Positions 8,846 through 17,853 of a stretch of DNA of 64,000 nt are shown here, one piece after another (within the stretch, counting starts at the first letter, position 1; each line of letters opens with the position of its first letter). Position numbers and translations under genes: made by a program. The notes under the pieces are model-generated. The model saw only the letters and a list, made by a program, of their open reading frames with translations. It made no database searches and was not told where the DNA came from. Source of the DNA: Chondromyces crocatus (lineage in GTDB: Bacteria > Myxococcota_A > Polyangia > Polyangiales > Polyangiaceae); the NCBI RefSeq assembly GCF_001189295.1, contig NZ_CP012159.1:3114001-3178000 (forward strand). Direction: 5' to 3'.

Positions 8846-9105
8846 AAGTGGAAGGTGGGCGTCGATGGGCGCACGTCACCGTCGCGCTGCTGGGGGCGCC
8901 GCTGACGGCCTTCGTGCTGGTCGTGGTGCTCACGACCCTCATGCCGGGCTCGCCGGACGTCCGGCTGCTCACGGCGATGCTCTCGGTATTTCCTGTGATG
9001 GCCGCTGCGGCGTGCCTGGCCTGGTGGAGTCGGAGCAGCGGGCGGGCCTGGGTGATCTGCTTCGCGCTGATCGCCTTCTCACTCCTGGTCCATCGCCTGA
9101 AGTGA
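8842..9105 (+). CDS. Small membrane protein (DUF3649-like)
   Basis: The protein has 87 residues. The start is GTG 8842, inside a GTGA overlap with the preceding gene, which is typical of translational coupling. It has a short basic N-terminus and two to three hydrophobic helices. Together with the preceding gene and the PepSY protein it reproduces a known three-gene set (DUF3325, DUF3649, PepSY) linked to siderophore uptake. The next start is 8 bases after its stop. No catalytic motif. Confidence 0.62.
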   Translation: MKVEGGRRWAHVTVALLGAPLTAFVLVVVLTTLMPGSPDVRLLTAMLSVFPVMAAAACLAWWSRSSGRAWVICFALIAFSLLVHRLK

Positions 9106-9112
9106 GGCGGGC

Positions 9113-10708
9113 ATGAAGGTCTCCGAGCGCACCTTCGCGGCCTTCTGGTCGGCCCACGCATGGACCGGGATGCTCGTCTCCGTCGTGCTGTTCGTGACCT
9201 TCTTCCTGGGCGCGTTCGCGCTGTACTGGGAGGACTTCGGACGCTGGCAGGAGCCCCGGTTGCGGAGCGCCGTGCCGGCTTCGGAGGCGCAGGTCCTCGA
9301 CCGGGTGCAGGAGGCGGTGGCCCAGCAGGCGGCGCGCGGCGCCGTGCGGCTGGACATGGATCTGCCCGACGAGCACGTGCCCTGGATCCTGCTGGCGACG
9401 CGGGATCGGTCCGACTTGCGGCAGTTCACGTGGATCGATCCGGCGACGGGTGCGCACATCCCCACGCGCAGCGACCTTGGGTACTTCCTGTACCTCATGC
9501 ACTTCATCGGGCCGATCCGCGGCGGGATCTATCTCGCCGGGGTCGCCGCGACGGTGATGCTCTTCATCCTGGCGTCGGGCCTGGTCATCCAGTTCGACAA
9601 GCTGTTGCCGGAGCTGGCGCGGTTCCGCCCGAAGCTGCGGCTCCGGCTCTCCAGCTCGGACGCGCACAAGGTGGTGGGGGTGATCGGCCTGCCGTTCTTG
9701 CTGGTGATTGCGTGGACCGGCGCGGTGCTGTGCCTGCAGTCGGCGGTGGGGCCGTTCTTCGTGCAGACGACGCTCGGCGGAGATCGGGGCGCGCTGGATC
9801 ATGCGCTGTCGCTGGGTCCCCGGGTGGCGCGGGTCGGCACGCCGGGCGAGGTCCCCGATATCCGCGCAATCATGGCCCGGGCGCGCGAGCTGCTGCCCCT
9901 GGCGCGGCACAGTGAACTCATCTTCCGCAACCTGGGCGATCGGGGTGGGGTGGTCGATGTGCGCGGAGAGCAGGGCGAGCGGTTCCTGCAGCAGACCAGC
10001 GTGCGCTTCTCCGGTCACGACGGGGCGGTGCTCTTCGTGCGACAGCCCGGGGGCCACAGCACCTACGCGCGGGCGATGGAGGTCGTCTCCTCCCTGCACT
10101 TCGGGAGCTACGGCGGGAGCGTGGTGAAGGCGGCGTACGCGCTGCTGTCCCTCCTCGCGGCGATCACGATCGTGACCGGCAACATCATCTGGATCGAGCG
10201 ACGCCGGAAGCGCGGGTTCGGGCTCGGTGACATCGTGATCGTCCGGGTCACCTCCGGTGGCTGCGCGGGGCTGTGTCTTGCGGTCGCGGCGCTGTTTCTC
10301 GCGAATCAGCTGCTCCCGGACGGTCTCTCGGACCGCGTGGAGTGGGAGCATCGCGCCTTCTACTTCGCCTGGGCCGCCGCCGTGACCTACGGGCTGGCAG
10401 CGCGCTCGGCGGTCACCTCGGCGACGCACCTGCTGCTCGCCGCGGGCAGCCTGCTCTCGCTCGCGCCGGTGGTCGACGGGCTCCGCCACGGCCGCCTCCC
10501 CTTCGATCCGCGCGCACCTGGCTTCCTCTTCGGCCCGGACCTGGGCCTGCTCTTCGCGGGCGCCCTGCTGTTCGGGGCAGGCCTCGTGATCCGTCGGCTC
10601 GGCGACGCGCCCCAGAGCGGCCCTCGGCGCAGCGCCACGCCGCCCACCCCAGCCCCGCTGACGGCGATCTGCCGTCCTCTGGAGACGAGCGATGAACGAA
10701 GTGTTTGA
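9113..10708 (+). CDS. PepSY-associated transmembrane protein, putative ferric-siderophore reductase
   Basis: The protein has 531 residues. An N-terminal membrane segment (FWSAHAWTGMLVSVVLF) is followed by a periplasmic domain. A second membrane pair around residues 135-160 and 190-205, a second periplasmic domain and a helix near residue 340 complete the PepSY_TM layout. Four more helices at the C-terminus (about 375-495) are an addition seen in longer members. Family members are implicated in reducing iron from siderophores in the periplasm (FoxB/FpvG-like role; established for a few relatives only). The gene overlaps the next gene, iucA, by 17 bases. Confidence 0.82.
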   Translation: MKVSERTFAAFWSAHAWTGMLVSVVLFVTFFLGAFALYWEDFGRWQEPRLRSAVPASEAQVLDRVQEAVAQQAARGAVRLDMDLPDEHVPWILLATRDRSDLRQFTWIDPATGAHIPTRSDLGYFLYLMHFIGPIRGGIYLAGVAATVMLFILASGLVIQFDKLLPELARFRPKLRLRLSSSDAHKVVGVIGLPFLLVIAWTGAVLCLQSAVGPFFVQTTLGGDRGALDHALSLGPRVARVGTPGEVPDIRAIMARARELLPLARHSELIFRNLGDRGGVVDVRGEQGERFLQQTSVRFSGHDGAVLFVRQPGGHSTYARAMEVVSSLHFGSYGGSVVKAAYALLSLLAAITIVTGNIIWIERRRKRGFGLGDIVIVRVTSGGCAGLCLAVAALFLANQLLPDGLSDRVEWEHRAFYFAWAAAVTYGLAARSAVTSATHLLLAAGSLLSLAPVVDGLRHGRLPFDPRAPGFLFGPDLGLLFAGALLFGAGLVIRRLGDAPQSGPRRSATPPTPAPLTAICRPLETSDERSV

Positions 10709-12461
10709 TCCGTCGGTCAGTGCCTTCCTGAACGCGCTGCTCCGTGAATGGACCGGCTGGCGACTCGTCGAGGGCGACGAGACCGCGGCCCTGGTGGAGG
10801 GGCAGGCCCGCCGCGCCGTGGAGATCCCCCTGCGGTCGCACGAGGCCGTGCTCTACGTGCCCGTGCGGCGGTTGTCGCGCGCGGGACGTCACCGCTTGCT
10901 GTCGCCGGCGCGGCTGCGGGAGCGCGATGGCGCGGTGCGCCCGGTCCCGTTCCAGGAGCTGGCCACCCTCATCGTGCAGGAGCCCGACATCGTCGGCCGG
11001 GTGACGCGCGACGAGGTGCAGCGCTTTTTGCCTCGGGTGCTCTCGAGCGCGCAGAACATCGTGCTGAACCTGGAGGCGCGCACAGGTGACCTCGAGCGCA
11101 TCTTCTCCGCGCCCCTCGATTTCATCGAGGCCGAGCAAGCGCTGCTCACCGGGCACTCGATCCACCCCACCCCGAAATCGCGCGACGGCCTCTCGGACGC
11201 CGACGCCCGCCTCTACGCGCCCGAACTCGCGGGCGCCTTCCCGCTGCGCTGGTTCGCGGTCCGCAAGGAGCGCTGGGTCGCGCGCAGTGTGGAGGGCGCC
11301 GCCTCGCCCGACGACGCCGTGCGGCAGCTCCTCGGCGCCGAGTCTGTCCCCCACGACGCCGACCTCCCGGTGGCACCCGAGGGCTACGCCCTGCTCCCGG
11401 CGCACCCCTGGCAGGTCACGCGGTGGGCCAGCTCGGAGCCCGTGCAGCGCTGCCTCGCCCGGGAGGACCTCCTCGACCTGGGCGCGCAGGGGGGCTCCTG
11501 GACGGCCACCTCGTCGCTGCGCACGGTGTACTCGGCGCACTCGCCCTGGATGCTGAAGTTCAGCACCAGCCTGCGCCTCACGAACTCGCTCCGCACGCTC
11601 AGCGTTGCCGAGCTGGAGCGCGGCCTCTTGCTCTCCCGGGTGCTCACCACGCCCCAGGGACAGGAACTCGCTCGCCGCTACCCCCGCTTCCACATCCTGC
11701 CGGAGCCTCTTTACCTCGGCCTCCGCGGCGACGACGGCAGCCCGCTCGAAGAGACCACCGTCGCCTTCCGGGAGAACCCGTTCCAGGGGACGGGCTGGTC
11801 CGACACCACCATGCTGGCAACCCTGCTCCAGGACCACCCTCGGCGTGGCGTGAGCCGCCTCGCGCACCAGATTGGCACCCGGGCGCGCGCCGAAGGGCGC
11901 TCCCCCTCGCAGGCGGCGCTCCAGTGGTTCCGCGCCTTCCTCGACGTGGTGCTGGAACCCATGCTCATCGCACGCAGCGATTACGGGCTGCTCCTCAGCG
12001 CCCACCAGCAGAACCTCATCCTCCGTCTCCGCGACGGGATGCCCGAACGCGTCTGGTTCCGGGACTGCCAGGGGACCGCGTACAGCGACGTCGCCGTCCG
12101 CGTCTTCGAGGCGGACGCCGAGGCGATTGCTGCCAACACCTTCAGCGGTGAGCGCGCCGATTACTTCTTCTCGTACTCGGTCGTGATCAATGCCGTCTTC
12201 AACGTGATCGCCTCCCTCTCGATCGACGAGCTGACCGCCGAGCAGGAACTCCTCGCCGTGCTCCGCAGCTTCCTCGACGACCTGCGCCATCGCCCCCTGC
12301 GCGATCGCGGCTGCCTCGATTACCTGCTGGATTCACCGCGGCTCTGGTCGAAGGGCAACTTCTTCTGCTGCTTGCGCGCGATCAACGAATCGACGATCGA
12401 CGACCCGCTCGAGATTTATCACCAGGTCGACAACCCACTCCGCCTCGCGCACACCGCGTGA
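10692..12461 (+). CDS. iucA: NIS siderophore synthetase IucA
   Basis: The protein has 589 residues, the usual length for IucA/IucC enzymes. It carries the NIS-synthetase signature: HPTPKSRDG near residue 158 (ATP phosphate binding), HPWQ near 239, TSSLRTVY and WMLKFSTSLRLTNSLR in the middle, and a FhuF-like C-terminus with AHQQN, RDCQG and KGNFFC. The C-terminal KGNFFC block and NESTIDDP fit IucA rather than IucC. IucA joins N6-acetyl-N6-hydroxylysine to citrate using ATP in the first condensation of aerobactin (established for the enterobacterial enzyme). It overlaps the PepSY gene and is followed after 16 bases by iucB. Confidence 0.92.
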   Translation: MNEVFDPSVSAFLNALLREWTGWRLVEGDETAALVEGQARRAVEIPLRSHEAVLYVPVRRLSRAGRHRLLSPARLRERDGAVRPVPFQELATLIVQEPDIVGRVTRDEVQRFLPRVLSSAQNIVLNLEARTGDLERIFSAPLDFIEAEQALLTGHSIHPTPKSRDGLSDADARLYAPELAGAFPLRWFAVRKERWVARSVEGAASPDDAVRQLLGAESVPHDADLPVAPEGYALLPAHPWQVTRWASSEPVQRCLAREDLLDLGAQGGSWTATSSLRTVYSAHSPWMLKFSTSLRLTNSLRTLSVAELERGLLLSRVLTTPQGQELARRYPRFHILPEPLYLGLRGDDGSPLEETTVAFRENPFQGTGWSDTTMLATLLQDHPRRGVSRLAHQIGTRARAEGRSPSQAALQWFRAFLDVVLEPMLIARSDYGLLLSAHQQNLILRLRDGMPERVWFRDCQGTAYSDVAVRVFEADAEAIAANTFSGERADYFFSYSVVINAVFNVIASLSIDELTAEQELLAVLRSFLDDLRHRPLRDRGCLDYLLDSPRLWSKGNFFCCLRAINESTIDDPLEIYHQVDNPLRLAHTA

Positions 12462-12477
12462 GCGCACCGAGGTGAAC

Positions 12478-13470
12478 ATGGACAAGACAGACGATTCCAA
12501 GCCGAGCCGGTTGACCATCGAGAACCTCGTTCTCGCCCGCTGCCACGCCGAGCTGGGTCCGCTGGAGCCCGCGGGCACCGAGGGAGCCACCCGTGCCCAC
12601 GGCCGCTTTGGCGCGCACGCCTTCCAGGTGGAGGTGCATCCAGGAGGGGAGGCCGTGGGCCTGCGCTTCGCCGACGGTGCGTCCTCCCACGTGGAACGGC
12701 TATCGCTGGTGGATGCTCTGTTCGCGCGCTTCCCGGGCGCCCGGGCCATCGAGGTCGCGGCCGGCACGTCGACCACCACCCACCGCCGCCACTCCTTTTA
12801 CCAGGTCCCGGACCTGTGGCATCACCGGGGCGATCGCTACCCGCTTCCGCACTCGTACACCGAGACCAAGGGAATCCGGCACCCCGAGCGCACCAAGCCG
12901 ACCGACCGCGTGCTCTTCAAACGCCACTGCGCACAGGCGAACATCACCTTCGAGGTCCGAAACTTCGACCTCGACGAGCATTTCGATCTCTTTCACCGCT
13001 GGATGAACGACCCCGAGGTCGCCGTCTTCTGGGAGATGGCGTTCTCGCGGGAGAAGCTCCGCGAGTACATCCTCGAAAAGTTTGCTGATCCGCACATGCT
13101 TCCCGCCATCGGCTACTTCGACGGAGAGCCGTTCGCCTACTTCGAGATGTACTGGAGCAAGGAAGATCGTCTCGGCCCTCATTACGAGGCAGACGATTAC
13201 GACCGCGGCTTCCACATGGCCGTCGGTGAGTCGCGCTATCGCTTCCAGGGGCTCGGTCGCGTCTGGTTCCTGAGCATGGCCCACCTGCTCTACCTCGACG
13301 AGCCGCGCACGATGCGTCTGGTCGGCGAGCCGAGGGTCGACCAGGTGCGGGTGAAGAACTGGGCGAAGAGCACCCCGTGGGAGATCGTCAAAGAGTTCGA
13401 TTTCCCTCACAAGCGCGCCGTCCTCATGATGATGAGCCGCGACCGCTTCTTCGGGAGCTTCCAGCTATGA
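12478..13470 (+). CDS. iucB: N6-hydroxylysine O/N-acetyltransferase IucB
   Basis: The protein has 330 residues from ATG 12478, with GAGG five bases upstream; a GTG at 12472 would add two residues. After a variable N-terminal half, the GNAT domain begins near residue 150. It contains FHRWMNDPEVAVFWE, YFDGEPFAYFEMYWSKEDR, the acetyl-CoA loop region GESRYRFQGLGR, YLDEPRT and the C-terminal IVKEFDFPHKRA, all matching IucB. The enzyme acetylates N6-hydroxylysine with acetyl-CoA. It sits between iucA and iucC exactly as in the aerobactin operon, and its TGA overlaps the iucC ATG. Confidence 0.92.
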   Translation: MDKTDDSKPSRLTIENLVLARCHAELGPLEPAGTEGATRAHGRFGAHAFQVEVHPGGEAVGLRFADGASSHVERLSLVDALFARFPGARAIEVAAGTSTTTHRRHSFYQVPDLWHHRGDRYPLPHSYTETKGIRHPERTKPTDRVLFKRHCAQANITFEVRNFDLDEHFDLFHRWMNDPEVAVFWEMAFSREKLREYILEKFADPHMLPAIGYFDGEPFAYFEMYWSKEDRLGPHYEADDYDRGFHMAVGESRYRFQGLGRVWFLSMAHLLYLDEPRTMRLVGEPRVDQVRVKNWAKSTPWEIVKEFDFPHKRAVLMMMSRDRFFGSFQL

Positions 13471-15272
13471 GCGGGGCCTCCGAGGACATCCTCGCCGACG
13501 ATCCGCACTGGCCGCTCGCGGAGCGACGCGTGCTGGCCAAGCTCCTCGGCGAGCTGGTCTACGAAGGCGTGCTCCGCCCTGTTCCCTTGACGGAGGGCAA
13601 CGACGGAGGCTTCCTCGTCGAGCTGGCGAGCGGCGCCCGTTACCGCTTTGCGGCGCGCCGCTCCATCTGGTCCTCACTCGACGTCGACCCGCTCTCGGTG
13701 ACCCATCTGCGCGACGACGGCGAGGCGCCCGCTGGATGCGCGGCGTTCCTCGTGGACGCCCGCCAGGAACTCCGCCTGAACGACATCACCGCGGGGCATC
13801 TCCTCGAAGAGATCCACAACACCATCTTCTCCGAGGCCGCGCAGCGACGGCGCCTCGCCACCACGAACGCCGAGGCCATGGCCGACCTCGCGGGGGCCGC
13901 GCTGGATCCGCTGCTCGACGCGCACCCCAAGGCCGTCGCCAACCGTGGCCGCCTCGGCTGGGGCGCCTCCGAGCTCGCGGCCTACGCCCCCGAGTCGGCC
14001 GCTCCGTTCCCCTTGCGCTGGCTCGCCGTCCGCCGTGGCGGCGCGCGCGTCGTCCTCGCGCCCCAGGTGGAGCCTCTCAGCCTCCTGCGCACCTGCATGG
14101 CCGAGACCGACCTCGCCGACCTGCGAACCCGTGCCGCCGCCCGTGGGCTCGACCTCGACCAGGACACGGTGCTCCCCGTCCACCCCTGGCAGTGGGACCG
14201 CTACATCCGGCCTCAGTACGCCCCTCTCCTCGCGTCTGGCGCGCTCGTCGACCTCGGCGTGCGCGGCGACCGCTACCTCCCCCAGCAGTCGATCCGCACC
14301 CTCGCCAACATCGATCGCCCCACCTCGCCCGACGTCAAGCTCGCCGTCTCCATCCTCAACACCTCTTGCCATCGCGGCATCCCCGCCAAGTTCGTCGAGG
14401 CGGGCTCCGCCATCTCCGGCTGGGTCGCCGACATCGCTGCGCGCGACCCCTTCCTCGTCGAGCGCGGCACCGTCGTCCTCCGCGACCTCGCTGGCGTTCA
14501 CTGCCCACACCCCGCTTACGCCAGCGTCCCCGACGCTCCGTACCGCTACCACGAGCTGCTCGGCGCCGTCTGGCGCGAGAGCGCCCCTGCCCGCGTGCGC
14601 ACCGGCGAGCGCGTCGTCCCGGCCGCGGCCCTCTACCAGTGCGACCTCGAAGGCCGCCCCCTCCTCGCCGAGTACGTACGCCGCTCCGGCCTCTCCGTCG
14701 AGCGCTGGCTGACCGCCTTCTTCGAGCGCGCCGCCGTCCCCCTCTACCACCTCCTCTGCCGCCACGGCCTCGGCATCATCGCCCACGGCCAGAACCTCGG
14801 TCTCGTCCTCGACGCCGATAGACCCCACGGCATGGTCCTCAAGGACTTCCACGGCGACGTCCGCCTCGTCGATCGCCCCCTCGACGAGTTCCGGACCCTC
14901 CCTCCCGCCGCCTCTGCCGCCCTCACCCGGCTCCCCAGCGCGCACCTCCTCCACGACCTGTACACGGGGCATTTCGTCACCGTCCTCCGCTTCGTGTCCT
15001 CCATCGCCGAGCGCAAACTCGGCTTCCCCGAGCGCACCTTCTACCGCCTGCTCGCTGGCGCCCTCCGCCGCTACCAGGACGAAAACCCCGCGCTCGCCGA
15101 GCGCTTCGCCATGTTCGACCTCTTCCGCCCGCAGATGGAGCGCATCTGCATCAACCGCGCGCGTTTCCGCATTGGCTACGGCGACAGCAGCGAACGCCCC
15201 CTGCCCGATCTGGGCGACCCGCTCGAGAACCCCCTGGCCACGAGCGATCACGACGAAGGAGCACCCCCGTGA
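13467..15272 (+). CDS. iucC: NIS siderophore synthetase IucC
   Basis: The protein has 601 residues from ATG 13467. This start overlaps the iucB stop (ATGA) and is preferred to an upstream start at 13377 that would run through iucB. It contains HPKAVANRGRLGW, HPWQW, QQSIRTLAN, NTSCHRGIP, APYRYHELLGAVWRE, AHGQNLGLVLD, LKDFHGDVRL and YTGHFVTVLRF, in the order and spelling characteristic of IucC. This enzyme adds the second N6-acetyl-N6-hydroxylysine to the citryl intermediate. Its stop overlaps the GTG of iucD. Confidence 0.92.
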   Translation: MSGASEDILADDPHWPLAERRVLAKLLGELVYEGVLRPVPLTEGNDGGFLVELASGARYRFAARRSIWSSLDVDPLSVTHLRDDGEAPAGCAAFLVDARQELRLNDITAGHLLEEIHNTIFSEAAQRRRLATTNAEAMADLAGAALDPLLDAHPKAVANRGRLGWGASELAAYAPESAAPFPLRWLAVRRGGARVVLAPQVEPLSLLRTCMAETDLADLRTRAAARGLDLDQDTVLPVHPWQWDRYIRPQYAPLLASGALVDLGVRGDRYLPQQSIRTLANIDRPTSPDVKLAVSILNTSCHRGIPAKFVEAGSAISGWVADIAARDPFLVERGTVVLRDLAGVHCPHPAYASVPDAPYRYHELLGAVWRESAPARVRTGERVVPAAALYQCDLEGRPLLAEYVRRSGLSVERWLTAFFERAAVPLYHLLCRHGLGIIAHGQNLGLVLDADRPHGMVLKDFHGDVRLVDRPLDEFRTLPPAASAALTRLPSAHLLHDLYTGHFVTVLRFVSSIAERKLGFPERTFYRLLAGALRRYQDENPALAERFAMFDLFRPQMERICINRARFRIGYGDSSERPLPDLGDPLENPLATSDHDEGAPP

Positions 15273-16570
15273 ACAAGAAAGTCGCAGACATCGCTGGAAT
15301 CGGGATCGGCCCGTTCAACCTCAGCATCGCCGCCTTGCTGAAGGAGATCCCCGCCGCCGAGGCGGTGTTCTTCGAGCGCAAGCCGCGCTTCGACTGGCAC
15401 CCCGGCCTCATGTTCCGCGAGGCCAGGATGCAGACGTCCTTCCTCAAGGACCTCGTCACCGCCGTGCGACCGACGAGCCCCTACTCGTTCGTCAACTACC
15501 TGGTCAACACCGGCAAGTTCTACCCCTTCCTCTCCGCGAGCGTGGAGACCGTCGGCCGACAGGAATTCACCGACTACATGGGCTGGGTCACCAGCCAGCT
15601 CGATACCCTCCGCTTCGGCACCGACGTCCAGGAGCTCCAGTTCGTCGACGACCACTTCCTCGTCCGCACCTCCACCGGCGCCGTGCGCGCCCGCAACGTC
15701 AGCCTCGGCTCCGGCCGCATCCCCCACATCCCCGAAGCCGTCGCCTCGGTCGTCGGAGACCGCTGCTTCCACGCCATCAACATCCTCGCCCGGAAGACCA
15801 ACCTCGCTGGCGCCCGCGTCGCCATCGTCGGCGGCGGCCAGACCGGCGCCGAGGTCTTCCTCAACACCGTGCGCAACCACTGGGGAACGCCCCGCGAAGT
15901 GCTGTGGGTCTCGCGCCGCCTCAACTTCGAGCCCCTCGACGAGACCCCGTTCACCAACGAGCTGTTCATGCCCGACTACGTCCGCATGTTCCACACGCTC
16001 GACGCCGGGCGCCGCCGGGCCCTCGTCGAGCAGCAGAAGCTCGCGGGCGACGGCATCTCCCCGAGCACCCTCCGCGAGATCTACCGCGAACTCTACGAAC
16101 TGCGCGTCTCCGGAGACCCGAAAGAGGTCAGCCTCCTCCCGGCCCGCGACATGATCGAGGTCCAGAAGAACGGCGAAGAGCTGGGCATCACCACCCACAA
16201 CCGCCTCGACGGCTCCCGGGAGCGCCACACCGTCGACGCCATCATCCTCTGCACCGGCTTCGTCGAGCGCCTCCCCGCCTACCTCGAACCCTTGCAAAGC
16301 CGCCTCCACCTCGACGAGCACGGGCGCCTCCAGCTCGGCAGAGCCTTCGACGTCCAGTGGGACGGCCCTCCCGACAACCGCATCTACGGCCTCAACCTCG
16401 GCCGCTACTCCCACGGCATTGCCGAGTCCCAGCTCAGCCTCGCCGCGTGGCGCTCCGGCGTGATCATCAACCACCTCCTCGGCCGCCCCATCTTCGACGT
16501 CGACGCCAGCGCAGGCTTCGTCCGCTGGGGCAGCGCCTCCGAGCCCCAGAGGCAGGCCTTCGGCGCGTGA
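15269..16570 (+). CDS. iucD: L-lysine N6-monooxygenase IucD
   Basis: The protein has 433 residues with GTG start at 15269. The FAD motif GIGIGPFNLS lies near residue 12, MQTSFLKDLV near 55, the NADPH motif VGGGQTGAE near 190, WVSRR at 212 and the C-terminal CTGF and HGIAESQLSLAAWRS blocks follow. Length and motifs match IucD and its siderophore N-hydroxylase relatives, which hydroxylate the side-chain amine of lysine, the first committed step of aerobactin synthesis. Lysine rather than ornithine is preferred because of the iucB/iucC neighbours and the IucD-like C-terminus. Coupled at both ends by overlaps. Confidence 0.92.
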   Translation: MNKKVADIAGIGIGPFNLSIAALLKEIPAAEAVFFERKPRFDWHPGLMFREARMQTSFLKDLVTAVRPTSPYSFVNYLVNTGKFYPFLSASVETVGRQEFTDYMGWVTSQLDTLRFGTDVQELQFVDDHFLVRTSTGAVRARNVSLGSGRIPHIPEAVASVVGDRCFHAINILARKTNLAGARVAIVGGGQTGAEVFLNTVRNHWGTPREVLWVSRRLNFEPLDETPFTNELFMPDYVRMFHTLDAGRRRALVEQQKLAGDGISPSTLREIYRELYELRVSGDPKEVSLLPARDMIEVQKNGEELGITTHNRLDGSRERHTVDAIILCTGFVERLPAYLEPLQSRLHLDEHGRLQLGRAFDVQWDGPPDNRIYGLNLGRYSHGIAESQLSLAAWRSGVIINHLLGRPIFDVDASAGFVRWGSASEPQRQAFGA

Positions 16571-17853
16571 TGACCCGCGATCCCAGCCAGGACCGAGACG
16601 CGGTCCGCGCCCTCGTCGCCGTCGCGTTCACGATCTTCCTCGATCTGGTCGGCTTCGGGATCATCCTCCCCGTCCTCCCCTATTTCACCGAGGCCATGGG
16701 CGCATCCGCTGCGGAAGTCGCGCTCCTCGCCACCACCTTCTCCATCGCGCAGCTCGCCTTTTCCCCGGTGCTCGGCCGCCTCAGCGATCGCTTCGGCCGG
16801 CGCCCCGTCCTCCTGATCTCCATCGCTGGCTCCGTCGTCTCTGCCGCCCTCCTCTGGCGCGCCGACACCCTGGCCATGGTCTTCACCTCCCGCGCCATCG
16901 CGGGCATGTCCAAGGCCAACCTCTCCACGGCCCACGCCTACGTCGCCGATCTCGTCACCCCCGAGAACCGCGCCAAGATCATGGGCCGCCTGAGCGCAGC
17001 TGCGAGCCTCGGCCTCGTCGCCGGCCCGGCCATCGGCGCCCTCCTCGCCGTCGACCGCATGCCCACCTTGCCGTTCCTCGTGACGGCCATCCTCTCCGCC
17101 GTGAACCTTCTCCTCGTCGCGTGGTGGGTCCCCGAGATCCCCGCCGCACGCCGACGTGGCAGCCCTGCGCGCGCTCCTTCCACGGCCGGTCCGCGCCTCC
17201 CGTCCACTGCCGACTCACGCCTCGCGCGGACGCCCTCCGACCGGACGCCCTCCGACACCACCACCACCACCCTCGCCTGGCTCCTCGTCGCCGGCTTCCT
17301 GTTCTTCTTCGGCTACACCGGCATCCAGGCCACCTTCGCCCTCTTCACCAAGCGCCTCTTCGGCTGGGGCTCCTGGGAGACGGGCTGGGTGCTCATGCTC
17401 ATGGGCGCCAGCATGGCCCTCGCCCAGGGCCTCGCCATCGGCCGCATCGTCACCCGCTTCGGCGAGGCGAGCGCTGCCGCCCTCGGCTTTGCCATCTTCC
17501 TCGCCGGCGCCGCCTGCCTGGGCTTCAGCGCCCTCCAGGGCAGCCTCGGCGCCTTGCTCGCCGGCAGCGTCGTCCTCGTCGTCGGCGCTGGTGTCCTCCA
17601 GACCTGCCTCACCGCCCTCGTCGCCTCCCTCGCCCGCGCCGAGTCGCGCGGCCTCCTCCTCGGCTTCCGCGACGCCGCCGGCGCCTTCGGCCGCATCTTC
17701 GGCCCCATGATCGCCGGCTTCACCTTCGAGCACCTCGGCATCACCTGGCCCTCCCTCCTCGCGGGCGCGTCCGCCCTCCTCGCCCTGCTCATCGTGCTCG
17801 GCCTCGGCGACCGCACCCGCCTCCCGGCCCCCCAGCGCGCCCGGAACACGTGA
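16570..17853 (+). CDS. MFS transporter, probable siderophore exporter
   Basis: The protein has 427 residues from ATG 16570 in a TGATG overlap; GTG 16567 is an in-frame alternative. Twelve hydrophobic segments are separated by a long hydrophilic central loop near residue 200-225. Loop 2-3 holds the major-facilitator motif GRLSDRFGRRP. The sequence is of the DHA1/TetA type. Position directly after iucD and before the receptor suggests export of the finished siderophore, a role carried out by an MFS protein in other aerobactin systems; the assignment is contextual. It could also be the importer or permease partner. Confidence 0.8.
   Translation: MTRDPSQDRDAVRALVAVAFTIFLDLVGFGIILPVLPYFTEAMGASAAEVALLATTFSIAQLAFSPVLGRLSDRFGRRPVLLISIAGSVVSAALLWRADTLAMVFTSRAIAGMSKANLSTAHAYVADLVTPENRAKIMGRLSAAASLGLVAGPAIGALLAVDRMPTLPFLVTAILSAVNLLLVAWWVPEIPAARRRGSPARAPSTAGPRLPSTADSRLARTPSDRTPSDTTTTTLAWLLVAGFLFFFGYTGIQATFALFTKRLFGWGSWETGWVLMLMGASMALAQGLAIGRIVTRFGEASAAALGFAIFLAGAACLGFSALQGSLGALLAGSVVLVVGAGVLQTCLTALVASLARAESRGLLLGFRDAAGAFGRIFGPMIAGFTFEHLGITWPSLLAGASALLALLIVLGLGDRTRLPAPQRARNT

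Noticed and set aside
8969..10489. 506-residue minus-strand frame
   Set aside because: Antisense to the PepSY gene, His/Arg/Gln-rich and without domain or ribosome site.
10692..16570. Nannochelin-type cluster
   Set aside because: Nannochelin carries cinnamoyl groups and methyl esters; no phenylalanine ammonia-lyase-like or methyltransferase gene lies in the operon, and the acyltransferase is of plain IucB type. Not excluded entirely.
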